Positions 34,773 through 43,583 of a stretch of DNA of 64,000 bases are shown piece after piece (within the stretch, counting starts at the first letter, position 1; each line of letters begins with the position of its first letter). The notes beneath the pieces were generated by a model. It did no database searches. It saw only the letters and a program-made list of their open reading frames with translations, and was not told the origin of the DNA. This DNA comes from an uncultured Ilumatobacter sp. Its GTDB lineage: Bacteria; Actinomycetota; Acidimicrobiia; Acidimicrobiales; Ilumatobacteraceae. The translations under genes and the position numbers were made by a program. The DNA lies in assembly GCA_905480335.1 (NCBI GenBank), contig CAJQPY010000006.1, positions 117,246-181,245 of the forward strand, in the 5' to 3' direction.

Positions 34773-35765
34773 ATGAGCGAGACCAACCGCCGAATCACTC
34801 TTGCCAGGCGCCCAGTCGGGGAGGTTGCCGTCGACTGTTTCGCGACCGATGAGGTAGACGTGCCCACACCGGGTCCCGGTGAGGTGCTCGCAGAGGTCGG
34901 CTGGTTGTCGATCGACCCGACTATTCGCGGTTGGATGGCGATGGACACCTATCTCCCCGCAATCGAGATCGGTGCCGAAATCCGCAGCGGTGGGCTTGCC
35001 ACTGTAATTGAGTCGAACAACGATGACCTCCCCGTTGGCGCAACGCTGTTCGGGATGACCGGCTGGCAGCAGTACACAATCATGGACGGGTCTAATCAGA
35101 TCGTGCCCGACGGCATCGATCCGACCGCAGCACTGAGTGTATTTGGGGTGACCGGCATGACCGCCTACTTCGGGTTACTCGAGGTCGGTCGGCCGGTGGA
35201 GGGTGAGACGGTCCTCGTATCGGGCGCTGCGGGAGCAACGGGTTCGGTTGTGGGTCAGATCGCTAAGATCAAGGGGTGTCGCGTGGTCGGCATTGCGGGC
35301 TCCGATGAGAAGTGCGCTTGGCTGATCGATGAACTCGGTTTCGACGCTGCGATTAACTACAAGACTGAGGACATCGCTGCTGCGATTCGTACTGCGTGCC
35401 CTGATGGTGTCGATGTCTTTTTTGACAACGTGGGTGGCGACATCCTCGAAGCGGCGATTGGCAACATCGCCTTACGCGGCCGGATCGTGCTCTGCGGTGC
35501 GATAGCTCAGTACAACGACGAGTCACCGCGCCCGGGTCCGAGTAATCTGTCGCTTCTCGTCTCGATGCGCGGTCGCATGGAGGGTTTTATCATCCTCGAC
35601 TACCTTGACCGGGCTGATCAGGCCATCGGTGACCTCGCAACGTGGGTTATGAACGGTGACGTCAAGTTTAAAGTCGACATTGTCGACGGATTGGATAACG
35701 CACCGATGGCCCTTGATCGTCTTTTCACGGGCGCCAACACCGGCAAGGTGATGGTCAAGCTCTGA
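34773..35765 (+). CDS. NADP-dependent MDR-family reductase (CurA/prostaglandin reductase type)
   Basis: This zinc-independent medium-chain reductase has an N-terminal GroES-like domain with the family signature DPTIRGWM and a cofactor site VSGAAGATGSVVGQIAKIKGC. Members reduce alpha,beta-unsaturated ketones or aldehydes with NADPH. The length of 330 residues is typical. Other signature segments, DVFFDNVGGDILEA and RIVLCGAIAQYN, are present. The physiological substrate is unknown. Confidence 0.9.
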   Translation: MSETNRRITLARRPVGEVAVDCFATDEVDVPTPGPGEVLAEVGWLSIDPTIRGWMAMDTYLPAIEIGAEIRSGGLATVIESNNDDLPVGATLFGMTGWQQYTIMDGSNQIVPDGIDPTAALSVFGVTGMTAYFGLLEVGRPVEGETVLVSGAAGATGSVVGQIAKIKGCRVVGIAGSDEKCAWLIDELGFDAAINYKTEDIAAAIRTACPDGVDVFFDNVGGDILEAAIGNIALRGRIVLCGAIAQYNDESPRPGPSNLSLLVSMRGRMEGFIILDYLDRADQAIGDLATWVMNGDVKFKVDIVDGLDNAPMALDRLFTGANTGKVMVKL

Positions 35766-35846
35766 GGTGAATGGTCTAGGTCTGTTTGCCCTCGCTGAGG
35801 TTCGAGCGGTGACAGTCAGGCCACTGCGAGTACAGGCTCGCCAGGC

Positions 35847-36509
35847 TCAGGGCGTGTTGATTGTGCGCTCGGGTTTCATCACGAACGGCGGTATGTCGCA
35901 CACGGCGACTTCAGGGCCGAGTGTGGCGCCGTTGAGTTTGAGTCGGCTGCCGCTCCAGAACTTGCCGGGGTCGTACCAGTTTGGCGGTTGTTTGGTGTCG
36001 AGCAGGCCCATCCGCTCATAGGTAACGGCGACGACCTCGGCGCAGAAGAGTTGCTCGAGACCAGCGTTGCGTTTGACGCGGCCCTTGATCCAACCGGTGG
36101 CAAGCGAACGAGTGGCGGGGAAAGTTCGCCCATCGAGTTCGGACACAGTCATGATAATGGCGTCCTCCATCTCGGTCGTGACCTCGATGTCGATCTGTCG
36201 CATCCACGCCTCCTGTCCGTATCGGTGGTGCCACTGTCCGGCGGCATCGATGAGGCGGTGGAGTTGGGTGCCACGGTGCGTCAAGCCCGCCCACACGTCG
36301 GGGATGGTGCGACCGAGTTCGGCGTGCCACAGCAGCGGCGGTAGGTTCTCGAGGGCGATGACCATCCCGACGTGATTGACCGGACTATTGGTGAACGCTC
36401 GAATTGCCCGGTCGGCAGTCGAGCGACCCCTGAATAACCACACATCGCCGGTGCGGGTCTGGCCCGCTGCTTCGTCGAACGACATCGTCGCATGCCCGGT
36501 GGCCGTCAT
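35847..36509 (-). CDS. Permuted NlpC/P60-like (YiiX-type) putative hydrolase
   Basis: The order of motifs fits circularly permuted NlpC/P60 proteins: GDVWLFRG near residue 21, a conserved NHVGMVIA with the catalytic-type histidine near residue 46, and later LFCAEVVAVTYERMGLL with the candidate catalytic cysteine. Such proteins cleave amide or ester bonds in cell-wall peptides or lipids. There is no signal peptide, so the location is uncertain. The start could also be ATG at 36485. It shares a promoter region with the small divergent membrane protein. Confidence 0.72.
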   Translation of the reverse strand: MTATGHATMSFDEAAGQTRTGDVWLFRGRSTADRAIRAFTNSPVNHVGMVIALENLPPLLWHAELGRTIPDVWAGLTHRGTQLHRLIDAAGQWHHRYGQEAWMRQIDIEVTTEMEDAIIMTVSELDGRTFPATRSLATGWIKGRVKRNAGLEQLFCAEVVAVTYERMGLLDTKQPPNWYDPGKFWSGSRLKLNGATLGPEVAVCDIPPFVMKPERTINTP

Positions 36510-36518
36510 CGCGGGCCC

Positions 36519-36525
36519 TACGGTA
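36519..36525. promoter_or_regulatory. Overlapping divergent -10 elements (TACGGTA)
   Basis: The heptamer reads TACGGT on the plus strand, 8 nt before the ATG at 36533, and TACCGT on the minus strand, 10 nt before the ATG at 36509. One near-symmetric element could thus serve two divergent starts. Confidence 0.4.
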
Positions 36526-36532
36526 TCAACTT

Positions 36533-36733
36533 ATGCGCATCTGGAAGTGGGTTGGTCTCGCAGGCGTCGTCGGCGTGACCGCCGTCGGAATCGCCGCTGG
36601 CACCGCGACGGTTCGGCGCAAGCGCCGCATATTCGTTGATGCCAACCCTGACGAGCTACGGATCCGCTTGCACGAGCGTCTACGCAAAGCCGAGGAGCGT
36701 CAGGGCGGCGTCACCCGGCTGCTCCGTTGCTGA
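36533..36733 (+). CDS. Small single-pass membrane protein
   Basis: The 66-residue product has one N-terminal helix (VGLAGVVGVTAVGIAAGTA) followed by a basic RRKRR segment and a charged amphipathic tail with several arginines and glutamates. The positive-inside rule puts the tail in the cytoplasm. No family was recognised. The upstream TACGGT element at leaderless spacing supports it as a real gene. Confidence 0.55.
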   Translation: MRIWKWVGLAGVVGVTAVGIAAGTATVRRKRRIFVDANPDELRIRLHERLRKAEERQGGVTRLLRC

Positions 36734-37236
36734 CGTCGGGTGATGGTGTCGCGCAATGTCGTGACCTAGTTGCCAGGCGGCGTTCACCCCTCGAAGCGGC
36801 ATTGAAAGTCCGCGAGCTGCAGGTCGGCGTTGACGATTGACTTACCGACGGTTCCTAACCTGGTCCGTCTTGAGCCATGTCATCGACGCGTAGGCGAGGT
36901 GTCGTGACTGCGGCGAGGTGCCGATGCCGATCACCGGTCGGGGTATCCCAGTCTCCGAAGCTGGGGACAATAGAACTTTTGGCCGCATGCGGCATTGGGC
37001 CAGAAACGCCGGCTGCGAGCGTGCTGGCCTTGCTTGGTGGTGCTGAACAGATGGCGCACGGAGAAGCCGGCCGAGATAGCGGCGATGTCGCCGTAAACGT
37101 CGTCAACGAAACGTGGAGCATGGTCGCGGCGGAGGCCGCAGTGGCCCGATCTTCCCCGACTGCTCGGCGACGTACGGTTTATGAGAAGACCGATTGCCTG
37201 TCAGGCCTCGAGGTAGCGATCTGTCAGTCTGTTCAC
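36734..37236. other. Intergenic region with no supported gene
   Basis: This 503-nt stretch contains no recognisable family. A plus-strand frame joined to the LLM oxidoreductase runs through the last 360 nt, but its translation is low-complexity and arginine-rich and lies upstream of the conserved start. A CAGTCT hexamer 6 nt before the ATG at 37237 could be the promoter of the next gene. Confidence 0.5.
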
Positions 37237-38109
37237 ATGACGAAATTCGGATGGTTGTCGCCGGTAGCCGGTCACGCTGGGAGCGATTTTCAGCCGATCG
37301 TGATGTATCAGGAGGAGCGGATCTTTCCGCAGGCGTTGCCGCACTTTGACTCTTTATGGATCGCAGACCATTTTTACGGGTTCGACGCCGACAAGAAAGA
37401 GGGTTTCCTCGAAGCGTGGGTGACTCTCACTTGGCTTGCTGCCAGGTTTCCTGACATATTGCTATGCCACCACGTTCTCGGTCACGGCTACCGCAATCCC
37501 GCCCTAACTGCGAAAATGGCATCCACACTCCAGGTGCTGTCCGGTAACCGGTTCATTCTCGGTATCGGCGGCGGCTGGCGCAAGGACGAATACGACTCGT
37601 ACGGCTACGACTTCCCATCTGCTGCCACCCGCCTCCATCAACTTGAGGAGGTCGTCCAGATCTGCCGCCTGATGTGGACCGAGGAGCACCCCACTTTCAC
37701 CGGCGGGCATTTCAGTATCGACAATGCCGCAGCCACACCACGTCCCGATGTCGTTCCCCCGATCTGCATCGGCAGCTCCGGCGAGCAGATCGGCCTCCCA
37801 ATTGTCGGTCGGCAGGCCGACATTTGGAATGGCCATCACCGTAGCGACGAGGCCTGGTTGCGGATGCGCGACATCGTTCACTCCGCAGCCAGCGACGCAG
37901 GACGCGATCCATTCGACGTCGAGTGCAGCATCACCGTCGCTGGCGATCTACCCACGTCCGACGCAGCGTCCGAGGAGTGGGTCGAAAGACTGACTCACCT
38001 GCGCAGTCTCGGCGCTGAACACTTCATCATGGATTTCGGCCATCCCCTCGACGTCGAGCCTGTCCTCCGCTTCGCGGAGCAGGTCATCGGCCCGATGAGA
38101 GCCAACTGA
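37237..38109 (+). CDS. LLM-class F420-dependent-type oxidoreductase
   Basis: The protein has the luciferase-like TIM barrel: FDSLWIADHF near residue 35, NRFILGIGGGWRKDEYDSYG in the middle and PPICIGSSGEQ later. In actinobacteria such proteins mostly use coenzyme F420, though FMN use cannot be excluded. ATG at 37237 gives 290 residues, the usual size. The upstream extension in the same frame has no conserved features. The substrate is unknown. Confidence 0.87.
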   Translation: MTKFGWLSPVAGHAGSDFQPIVMYQEERIFPQALPHFDSLWIADHFYGFDADKKEGFLEAWVTLTWLAARFPDILLCHHVLGHGYRNPALTAKMASTLQVLSGNRFILGIGGGWRKDEYDSYGYDFPSAATRLHQLEEVVQICRLMWTEEHPTFTGGHFSIDNAAATPRPDVVPPICIGSSGEQIGLPIVGRQADIWNGHHRSDEAWLRMRDIVHSAASDAGRDPFDVECSITVAGDLPTSDAASEEWVERLTHLRSLGAEHFIMDFGHPLDVEPVLRFAEQVIGPMRAN

Positions 38110-38775
38110 CCGCCTAACTTTGGCGGTGAGTGACTCCGTGCGAACGCGGCGATACTGAGCACACGATGGGCGACTATCCGGATTTCCAAAGACCAGACCG
38201 AGAAGAGCAGACCGACGTAAAGGACACGGACCGCCCGCTTCCGTCGAAGCAGGGGTTGCAGGAGATCGCTCATGACCGTGGCCGGATCTGCAAAAAGCGC
38301 GGCTGCGTCGTATGTGCGCCGCTCGTCGAGCAGCGCCGTCTGAAGAAGAAGCAGCGCAGAGTAGATGCGCAGGCTGCTCTCCACGCAAAGAGCCGGCCGT
38401 GTGGGCGAGGCAGCTGTTTGCTGAAGTTGTGCGTTCAGGCCCGAGAAGCGGCAACGTCAACGCCGTTTGCGGCCGTCGAGTCAACCATCGACGGTCAAGG
38501 AACCGATACATCACAAATCGATCCCGACCGGGTGCTTCGCCGACAGGACGAACGACACCGAGTGGGTTTGCCTTGCGGGTCGGAGGTGTGTTGGAGCCAG
38601 GTGTGCATTGACGGTTTTGCCGCAGCACGCACTCGACGTCATCGCGCCCGACGGCCGTGTCGATCAGCAACGTGCGACAACGCGATCTGTGTTGCCGACC
38701 GATTGACGAAAGAATCGTGACCTGTCTGACACTGCCGTGCCGCAGTCGATCGATGCAAGCGAGCCAATCGAAGCG
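38110..38775. other. Long region without a supported gene
   Basis: This 666-nt region has open frames on both strands, but none yields a recognisable protein; the translations are rich in Arg, Cys and Ser, as for shadow frames in GC-rich DNA. No inverted repeats of an insertion sequence were seen. It may hold decayed coding sequence or the promoter of the acyl-CoA dehydrogenase gene. Confidence 0.45.
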
Positions 38776-39891
38776 ATGACGAACGACACCGAGACGCGCC
38801 GCGCGGAGATCCGAGGTTGGCTTGCCCACAATCCTGACCCGTCGCCACGAGACCTCGCTGAAGCCGGGCTCGTCGCTCCACATTGGCCAGAGCCGTGGGG
38901 CTTAGCCGCTGACGCCGCGCTTCAACTCGTGGTTGCCGATGAACTCGTCCGAGCCAAGGTCTCGGTGCCCGATAATGCCATCGCGATCGGTTGGGCCGGC
39001 CCAACGATCATCGCCGGCGGAACACCTGAGCAGCAGCAGCGCTGGCTCCCCAGCATCCTCGACGGGTCCGCCGAGTGGACGCAACTCTTCTCCGAACCCG
39101 ATGCCGGGAGTGATCTCGCCTCCCTTCGCACGTTGGCGGTGATCGACGGTGATGAGTATGTGATCAACGGGCAGAAGATTTGGTCGACGTGGGCCAACCA
39201 CTCGCAGTGGGGGATTTTACTCGCCCGCACCGATCCCGGCGCGCCGAAGCATCGAGGCATTTCCTACTTCGTGCTCGACATGAACACACCGGGCATCGAG
39301 ATCCGGCCAATCACCGAGATGACGGGTGGCAACCACTTCAACGAAGTGTTCTTCGACGACGTTCGCATCCCCGTCGCAAACCGCATCGGCGACGAGAACG
39401 ACGGATGGCGTCTGGCCAACGTCACACTCGGCAACGAACGTGTCTCGCTCAGCGAAGGCGGCGTGCTGTGGGGCATGGGACCCACTGCCGAGGAATGCCT
39501 CGACGAGATTCAACGCCTCGGCGCAGGATTCAGTCCGGTGATGCGCCAGCGCTTTACTCGTGCCGTCACGAAGAGCTTCATCATCGACCGGCTCGGCGAC
39601 AAGATCGTCGATGCCCAGGTCAACGGACGCGATCCTGGACCCGTTGCCTCGATTCGCAAGGCAAAGGCCGACGTCAACGCACAGCGACTCTTGTCGCTCG
39701 TGAAGGACCTCACTGGACCTGAGGGAATGATCGGCATCCAGAACGTCGACGCTGAGGAACTCGACATATGGCACTGGGCGTACCTCTTCAGTCGGGCGCT
39801 GACCATCGGCGGTGGAACGAGTGAAATTCAACGCAACATCATCGGTGAACAACTCCTTGGCCTTCCACGCGAACCTCGCGCGCAACCGTAG
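38776..39891 (+). CDS. Acyl-CoA dehydrogenase
   Basis: This FAD enzyme introduces an alpha,beta double bond into acyl-CoA thioesters. Family motifs include LFSEPDAGSDLASL, FNEVFFDDVRIP and a C-terminal GGGTSEIQRNIIGEQLLGLPRE. The start is uncertain: ATG at 38776 gives 371 residues, while GTG at 38737 adds 13. The N-terminal helical domain is shorter than in classical enzymes, as in several actinobacterial paralogues. Specificity is not evident, and no partner CoA genes are adjacent. Confidence 0.88.
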   Translation: MTNDTETRRAEIRGWLAHNPDPSPRDLAEAGLVAPHWPEPWGLAADAALQLVVADELVRAKVSVPDNAIAIGWAGPTIIAGGTPEQQQRWLPSILDGSAEWTQLFSEPDAGSDLASLRTLAVIDGDEYVINGQKIWSTWANHSQWGILLARTDPGAPKHRGISYFVLDMNTPGIEIRPITEMTGGNHFNEVFFDDVRIPVANRIGDENDGWRLANVTLGNERVSLSEGGVLWGMGPTAEECLDEIQRLGAGFSPVMRQRFTRAVTKSFIIDRLGDKIVDAQVNGRDPGPVASIRKAKADVNAQRLLSLVKDLTGPEGMIGIQNVDAEELDIWHWAYLFSRALTIGGGTSEIQRNIIGEQLLGLPREPRAQP

Positions 39892-40012
39892 GTCGCAGCG
39901 CCAAACGGGGTGGGTTCCATTTTCGGTCCAGGCAGCCGTCTGCCACAGGGGCTGTAACGGGCCAGAGTGGTGGGCTGACGGAGGGGTCGGCGTCCAGCAG
40001 CCCGGCACGCCG

Positions 40013-40018
40013 TAGGGT
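40013..40018 (+). promoter_or_regulatory. -10 element (TAGGGT) of the RelA/SpoT-domain gene
   Basis: TAGGGT is followed by 8 nt and the ATG, matching the leaderless pattern. Confidence 0.4.
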
Positions 40019-40026
40019 CACTGCTG

Positions 40027-41472
40027 ATGGGGGACCGGAATGGCGACACCTTCGGCTACGCGGAGTTCGGGACGTGGTATGACGCGTATCGAGCCGACAC
40101 GCTCGAGCCGGCGTTGGATCGAGCGATGAACAGCATGCAAGCCGAGCTCGAAGATGCACTGTCCGAGCGTGATCTCGCTCGTCTCCGCAGCATCTCTGGC
40201 AGGGTGAAGTCAAAGCGCCGTACTTGGCGGAAGGTCAACCAGCCTCGGTATCGCCAGGCAATCTCGACCGTCGACGACATCCCCGTGGTGATTGACGATC
40301 TCGTTGGGCTGCGACTCACGTGCACCAACTTGCGCGACATCGAGATGGTTCAAGTCGCTTTGGAAAACCTGCCACCACGCGTCGGGAAACGGCGCCCGAT
40401 TGGTCTTGACCCAAAAACGGAGCGTGACTACGTCGAGCACCCCAAGGAGTCGGGCTATCGCGGTTGGCATGTCAACCTTGGCGTCCAGCACGACGGCAAG
40501 GCGGTCACGTGCGAACTCCAGGTTCGTACCCTGCTGCAGGACAGCTGGGGGGAGCTCACCCACGAGGACTCTTACAGTAAGGCCGGCGAGCTGCCGCCGC
40601 TCGTCGAGGTGCTCAGTGCGCGCATGGCCGACCTGCTCGCCACGCTCGACGATATCGCCGAGGATCTGCGCAACGAACTCGATCGCATCGACGAAGCGGT
40701 CGTCGCCGAGACCGCAGGCCAGGTCGACGAGCTTGGAGCCGACCAACTCGTGATCGGGCCCGCCGCCGACGCAGCCGATCTCTTGCTCGAACGCTGGCGA
40801 TCCCTTGAACGTCCACTCGAACTGTCGTCGCTAGCCTGGGCGCTGCAGCACGAGTTCGGTGCCGAGGTCAGCGACGATTGGTTCGGTTTTCGCACGTTCA
40901 AGCGGTTTCTGCGGGCCTCCATCCCCGACGGCGAGATCAGCAGTGGCCGCCAGGCTTACCTTCTCCCCCCTGGTGGCGGTGCCGAACCACCCGACGAGCG
41001 CACCGTCGACGATCTCACTCCGGCCGACGCACGCGATGTGGCGTCCACTAACTCCGACGAGGACGCAACGATTGGCGAGTTATCCACCATTCCTGATGAG
41101 GCACGCGAGCTTCGGCGTATCGATCGTGGGTTTCCGCTTGTCGAGACCGAGCAGTGGCGGCGGATCTACAATCATCTGGCCGAAGCGTGGCATCGCGTCG
41201 GCCCTGGGACCCCGTCGACACAAATGGTCAACCAGCTCACCCGCTCGGCGCGTGATCGTGCCCGGGCGACCGGTGACCCACTGTCACGGCGGCATCTCGA
41301 TCATGTTGCTAAGGCGGTGCTTACCGGAACGGATTCCGGCGAGCCGCTTGACGCCGACCAAATCGGCGAGGTCTTCGCCACGTCCGTGATCGACCGCATG
41401 GCCGACCTGCGTATTGTCAACGTCGACAATGCAGCAAGTCGCGCCCGAGTCGGTCGGTGGCTTCTCGGCTGA
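40027..41472 (+). CDS. RelA/SpoT-domain nucleotide pyrophosphokinase with long C-terminal extension
   Basis: Residues from about 20 to 190 match the (p)ppGpp synthetase domain: GRVKSKRRTWRK, DDLVGLRLTC, ESGYRGWHVNLGV and CELQVRTLLQDSWGELTHED. No HD hydrolase, TGS or ACT domain is present. Small alarmone synthetases are usually 200-260 residues, but this protein has 481. The extra half contains a helical, acidic region and an end (MVNQLTRSARDRARATGD) with no recognised domain. It may make (p)ppGpp or modify another target; toxin-type relatives exist. No antitoxin-like neighbour is obvious. Confidence 0.88.
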   Translation: MGDRNGDTFGYAEFGTWYDAYRADTLEPALDRAMNSMQAELEDALSERDLARLRSISGRVKSKRRTWRKVNQPRYRQAISTVDDIPVVIDDLVGLRLTCTNLRDIEMVQVALENLPPRVGKRRPIGLDPKTERDYVEHPKESGYRGWHVNLGVQHDGKAVTCELQVRTLLQDSWGELTHEDSYSKAGELPPLVEVLSARMADLLATLDDIAEDLRNELDRIDEAVVAETAGQVDELGADQLVIGPAADAADLLLERWRSLERPLELSSLAWALQHEFGAEVSDDWFGFRTFKRFLRASIPDGEISSGRQAYLLPPGGGAEPPDERTVDDLTPADARDVASTNSDEDATIGELSTIPDEARELRRIDRGFPLVETEQWRRIYNHLAEAWHRVGPGTPSTQMVNQLTRSARDRARATGDPLSRRHLDHVAKAVLTGTDSGEPLDADQIGEVFATSVIDRMADLRIVNVDNAASRARVGRWLLG

Positions 41473-41604
41473 CCGTCGACCTGAAAGACCGTTTCAATCG
41501 GGAGCTGTCGGAAGCCAGATTTGGGTTCGGCGGCGGTGGGCAGTTGCGATTTCAGCGCCCACGAACTGGTGCTACGGTCGCCACCGTCATGAGGCGAGAG
41601 ACGG

Positions 41605-41610
41605 TAAGAT
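41605..41610 (+). promoter_or_regulatory. -10 element (TAAGAT) of the DUF6325 gene
   Basis: TAAGAT is followed by 7 nt and GTG at 41618, supporting this start over longer frames. Confidence 0.5.
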
Positions 41611-41617
41611 ACGTGAC

Positions 41618-42073
41618 GTGAGCGACGACTTCAGAGAGATGGGACCGATCGACTGGCTGTTGATCGAATTCGACCAACCGTTGACCGGAAATGCGGCGCC
41701 ACCGCTACTCGACCTCGTCGAGCGCGGGTTAATCCGCATCCTCGACATCGCTTTCATCCGGAAGCTGTCTGACGGGTCGGTGCAGGGGATCGAGATCTCG
41801 GATCTTCCCGGCGACGAAGCGCTCCACGTCGATGTGTTTGACGGCCTGGCAACCGGCATCCTCGGTGAAGACGACATTGCCGCCGCCGGTGAAGCACTCG
41901 AAGTCGACACGCGGGCAATTATGCTTGTGTATGAAAACTCGTGGGCGGCGCCGTTTGCTGTGGCCCTCCGAGAGGGTGGCGGCGTGGTACTCGACCAAGG
42001 CCGGATCCCAGTGCAGGAGATCATCGGTGCGCTCGACGAACTCGATGCGCTCGAGGCTTCGCTGGAAAACTGA
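41618..42073 (+). CDS. DUF6325-like protein
   Basis: The 151-residue acidic protein matches an actinobacterial family of unknown function: MGPIDWLLIEFDQPLTGNAA, LLDLVERGLIRILDIAFIRK and VLVYENSW-like LVYENSWAAPFAVALR. It has no membrane helices. It lies 37 nt before a small SHOCT-domain gene, a pairing common for this family and suggestive of a shared role. GTG at 41618 is chosen from the promoter spacing. Confidence 0.8.
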   Translation: MSDDFREMGPIDWLLIEFDQPLTGNAAPPLLDLVERGLIRILDIAFIRKLSDGSVQGIEISDLPGDEALHVDVFDGLATGILGEDDIAAAGEALEVDTRAIMLVYENSWAAPFAVALREGGGVVLDQGRIPVQEIIGALDELDALEASLEN

Positions 42074-42110
42074 TGAATACTTCAACTACCGCAACGACAG
42101 GAGTACTACC

Positions 42111-42446
42111 ATGATGCGTCGCCGCAGAGGAGGAGTGGTCCGCACCGTGGGCCGGACCGCCGTCATCGCCGGAACCGCAAGCGCGGTTGCCGGTGGGGTA
42201 AACCGCCGCCAAGAGGGCAAGGCTCAGGCTGCGCAACAGAAAGACGCAGCGGCTCAGCAGGCTGCGTACGACCAGGGAGTTGCAGACGCCCAGCCTGCTC
42301 CGCCCCCGCCGCCTGCTCCTGCGGCGCCGACCGGTGCCGAGGCCGACACAATTGGCCAGTTAACCAAGCTCGGCGAGCTGCGTGCGCAGGGGATCCTGAC
42401 CGACGCCGAGTTTGAGGCGCAGAAGGCCAAAGTCCTCGCAGGCTGA
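42111..42446 (+). CDS. Small SHOCT-domain protein
   Basis: The 111-residue product has a basic N-terminus and a hydrophobic, Ala/Gly-rich segment, then a Gln/Ala-rich stretch and a proline-rich linker. The C-terminal SHOCT motif is clear: IGQLTKLGELRAQGILTDAE followed by FEAQKAKVLAG. SHOCT is a short oligomerisation-type domain. A GACAGGAG ribosome site precedes the ATG. It is probably co-expressed with the DUF6325 gene. Confidence 0.85.
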   Translation: MMRRRRGGVVRTVGRTAVIAGTASAVAGGVNRRQEGKAQAAQQKDAAAQQAAYDQGVADAQPAPPPPPAPAAPTGAEADTIGQLTKLGELRAQGILTDAEFEAQKAKVLAG

Positions 42447-42447
42447 C

Positions 42448-43212
42448 GTGGCCCCGGACCAATACGGGTCCTTGGCTGCCGATTATCACTGGTTCTTCGA
42501 CGACATCGACTTGTTCCTCGGCTGTGACACGCCTGGGGTCCGGGCGGCGATGTCTACGCTCAATCCGGGGGCCCACGTCCTTGACGCAGCGTGCGGGATC
42601 GGCATTGACGTGGCTGCGCTACGCAGGCGTGGCTTTGATGTTTTGGCGTCCGACGCAAGTGAGGGAATGGCCGCCGCGGCAAGAACTCGCTTGCGCGAGA
42701 GCGATGTCGACCCGGCGAAAATTGTCACTAGCGACTGGATCGACCTTCCGAAGCATTTCGAGGAGGCTGTCTTTGATGCGATTTTCTGCATCGGGAACTC
42801 AATCGCGCACACCCCAGACGCAACTTCGATGATTGATGCGCTCGAAGCTTTCCGCTCACTTCTCGTCCCTGGTGGGATGCTCGTCGTCGACAGCCACGAT
42901 TGGAACGCGATTTACGCAGCAGGCAGCCAAGTGATGATCGAGCCGGGGATCGTCGAGCGTGACGGCATCCGCTGTGTCCGAACGTACTCGTGGCACATTC
43001 CTGATGGGTTTGGTGCGCCGTGTGTGTTGGAGATCGCGCCGATCTTCCTCGATGGCGACCGGGCGGAACTGCGGTCGTATCCGGTCACCATGTGGCCGTT
43101 CACTCGTTCCGAGTTGAAGCGTAGAATGGTGGTCGCCGGATTCGAGTCGGTGGCTCTCGATGTGATTCCTGGCGATGACCGGTACACCGCTGTGGCCCGC
43201 CGTCCGATGTGA
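42448..43212 (+). CDS. SAM-dependent methyltransferase, glycine/sarcosine N-methyltransferase-like
   Basis: The SAM motif VLDAACGIGIDVAALRRRGF begins near residue 42, and FDAIFCIGNSIAHT and LVPGGMLVVDSHDW follow. The arrangement resembles glycine and sarcosine N-methyltransferases, but this subfamily also includes other small-molecule enzymes. GTG at 42448, one base after the SHOCT stop, gives 254 residues and begins MAPDQYGSLAADYHWFFDD, which fits the family. The substrate is unknown. Confidence 0.83.
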   Translation: MAPDQYGSLAADYHWFFDDIDLFLGCDTPGVRAAMSTLNPGAHVLDAACGIGIDVAALRRRGFDVLASDASEGMAAAARTRLRESDVDPAKIVTSDWIDLPKHFEEAVFDAIFCIGNSIAHTPDATSMIDALEAFRSLLVPGGMLVVDSHDWNAIYAAGSQVMIEPGIVERDGIRCVRTYSWHIPDGFGAPCVLEIAPIFLDGDRAELRSYPVTMWPFTRSELKRRMVVAGFESVALDVIPGDDRYTAVARRPM

Positions 43213-43583
43213 GTGAGAATCGGTCCGTACCACCTATCGCCGACAACGGCTCCCGGGTTGTCGATTTTCGAACCCACCCTGGCATCGCCGATGGCCCACT
43301 CGCCACCTAGCCGGGCATCGGGGTATCTGTGCCCAGCGCCTCAAGGAAGCTGGCCTCGTAGCCGTGGCTACACCCTCCTATCGCCACTCGCAGCCGTCGA
43401 ATTTCTGCTGAAGAGGACGTCATGTCTTCTGCCCGTGAGATCGTTGCGAAATTGCTGCGATCATGTCATCGACGTGATCAAGTGGCCGCATGTCTCTCAG
43501 CTATGTCTGCGATGCGGAGCACGCCCGCAACTGGATGGTTAGTGTCATGTGCCACGGCACGGGTCAATGTCGCCACGGATGCC
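43213..43583. other. Intergenic region with no supported gene
   Basis: The 371-nt gap between convergent genes has a plus-strand frame from ATG 43422, preceded by a GAAGAGGA purine run, whose first 20 residues look protein-like. Its continuation antisense to the EamA gene does not resemble a known family, so it may be a remnant or chance frame. Confidence 0.4.

Noticed and set aside
36877..37236. N-terminal extension of the LLM oxidoreductase frame
   Set aside because: The translation is arginine-rich and not conserved in appearance; the family start matches ATG at 37237.
38130..38720. Plus-strand frame of 196 codons in the gap before the acyl-CoA dehydrogenase
   Set aside because: Composition is typical of a chance frame (Arg, Cys, Ser rich) and there is no ribosome site or recognised motif.
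37948..38883. Long minus-strand frame of 311 codons
   Set aside because: It lies antisense to the ends of two real genes and across a non-coding gap, and its translation resembles no protein family.
40027..42446. Toxin-antitoxin pair formed by the RelA/SpoT-domain gene and its neighbour
   Set aside because: The next genes are DUF6325 and SHOCT proteins with their own promoter 145 nt away, so no antitoxin-like linkage is visible.
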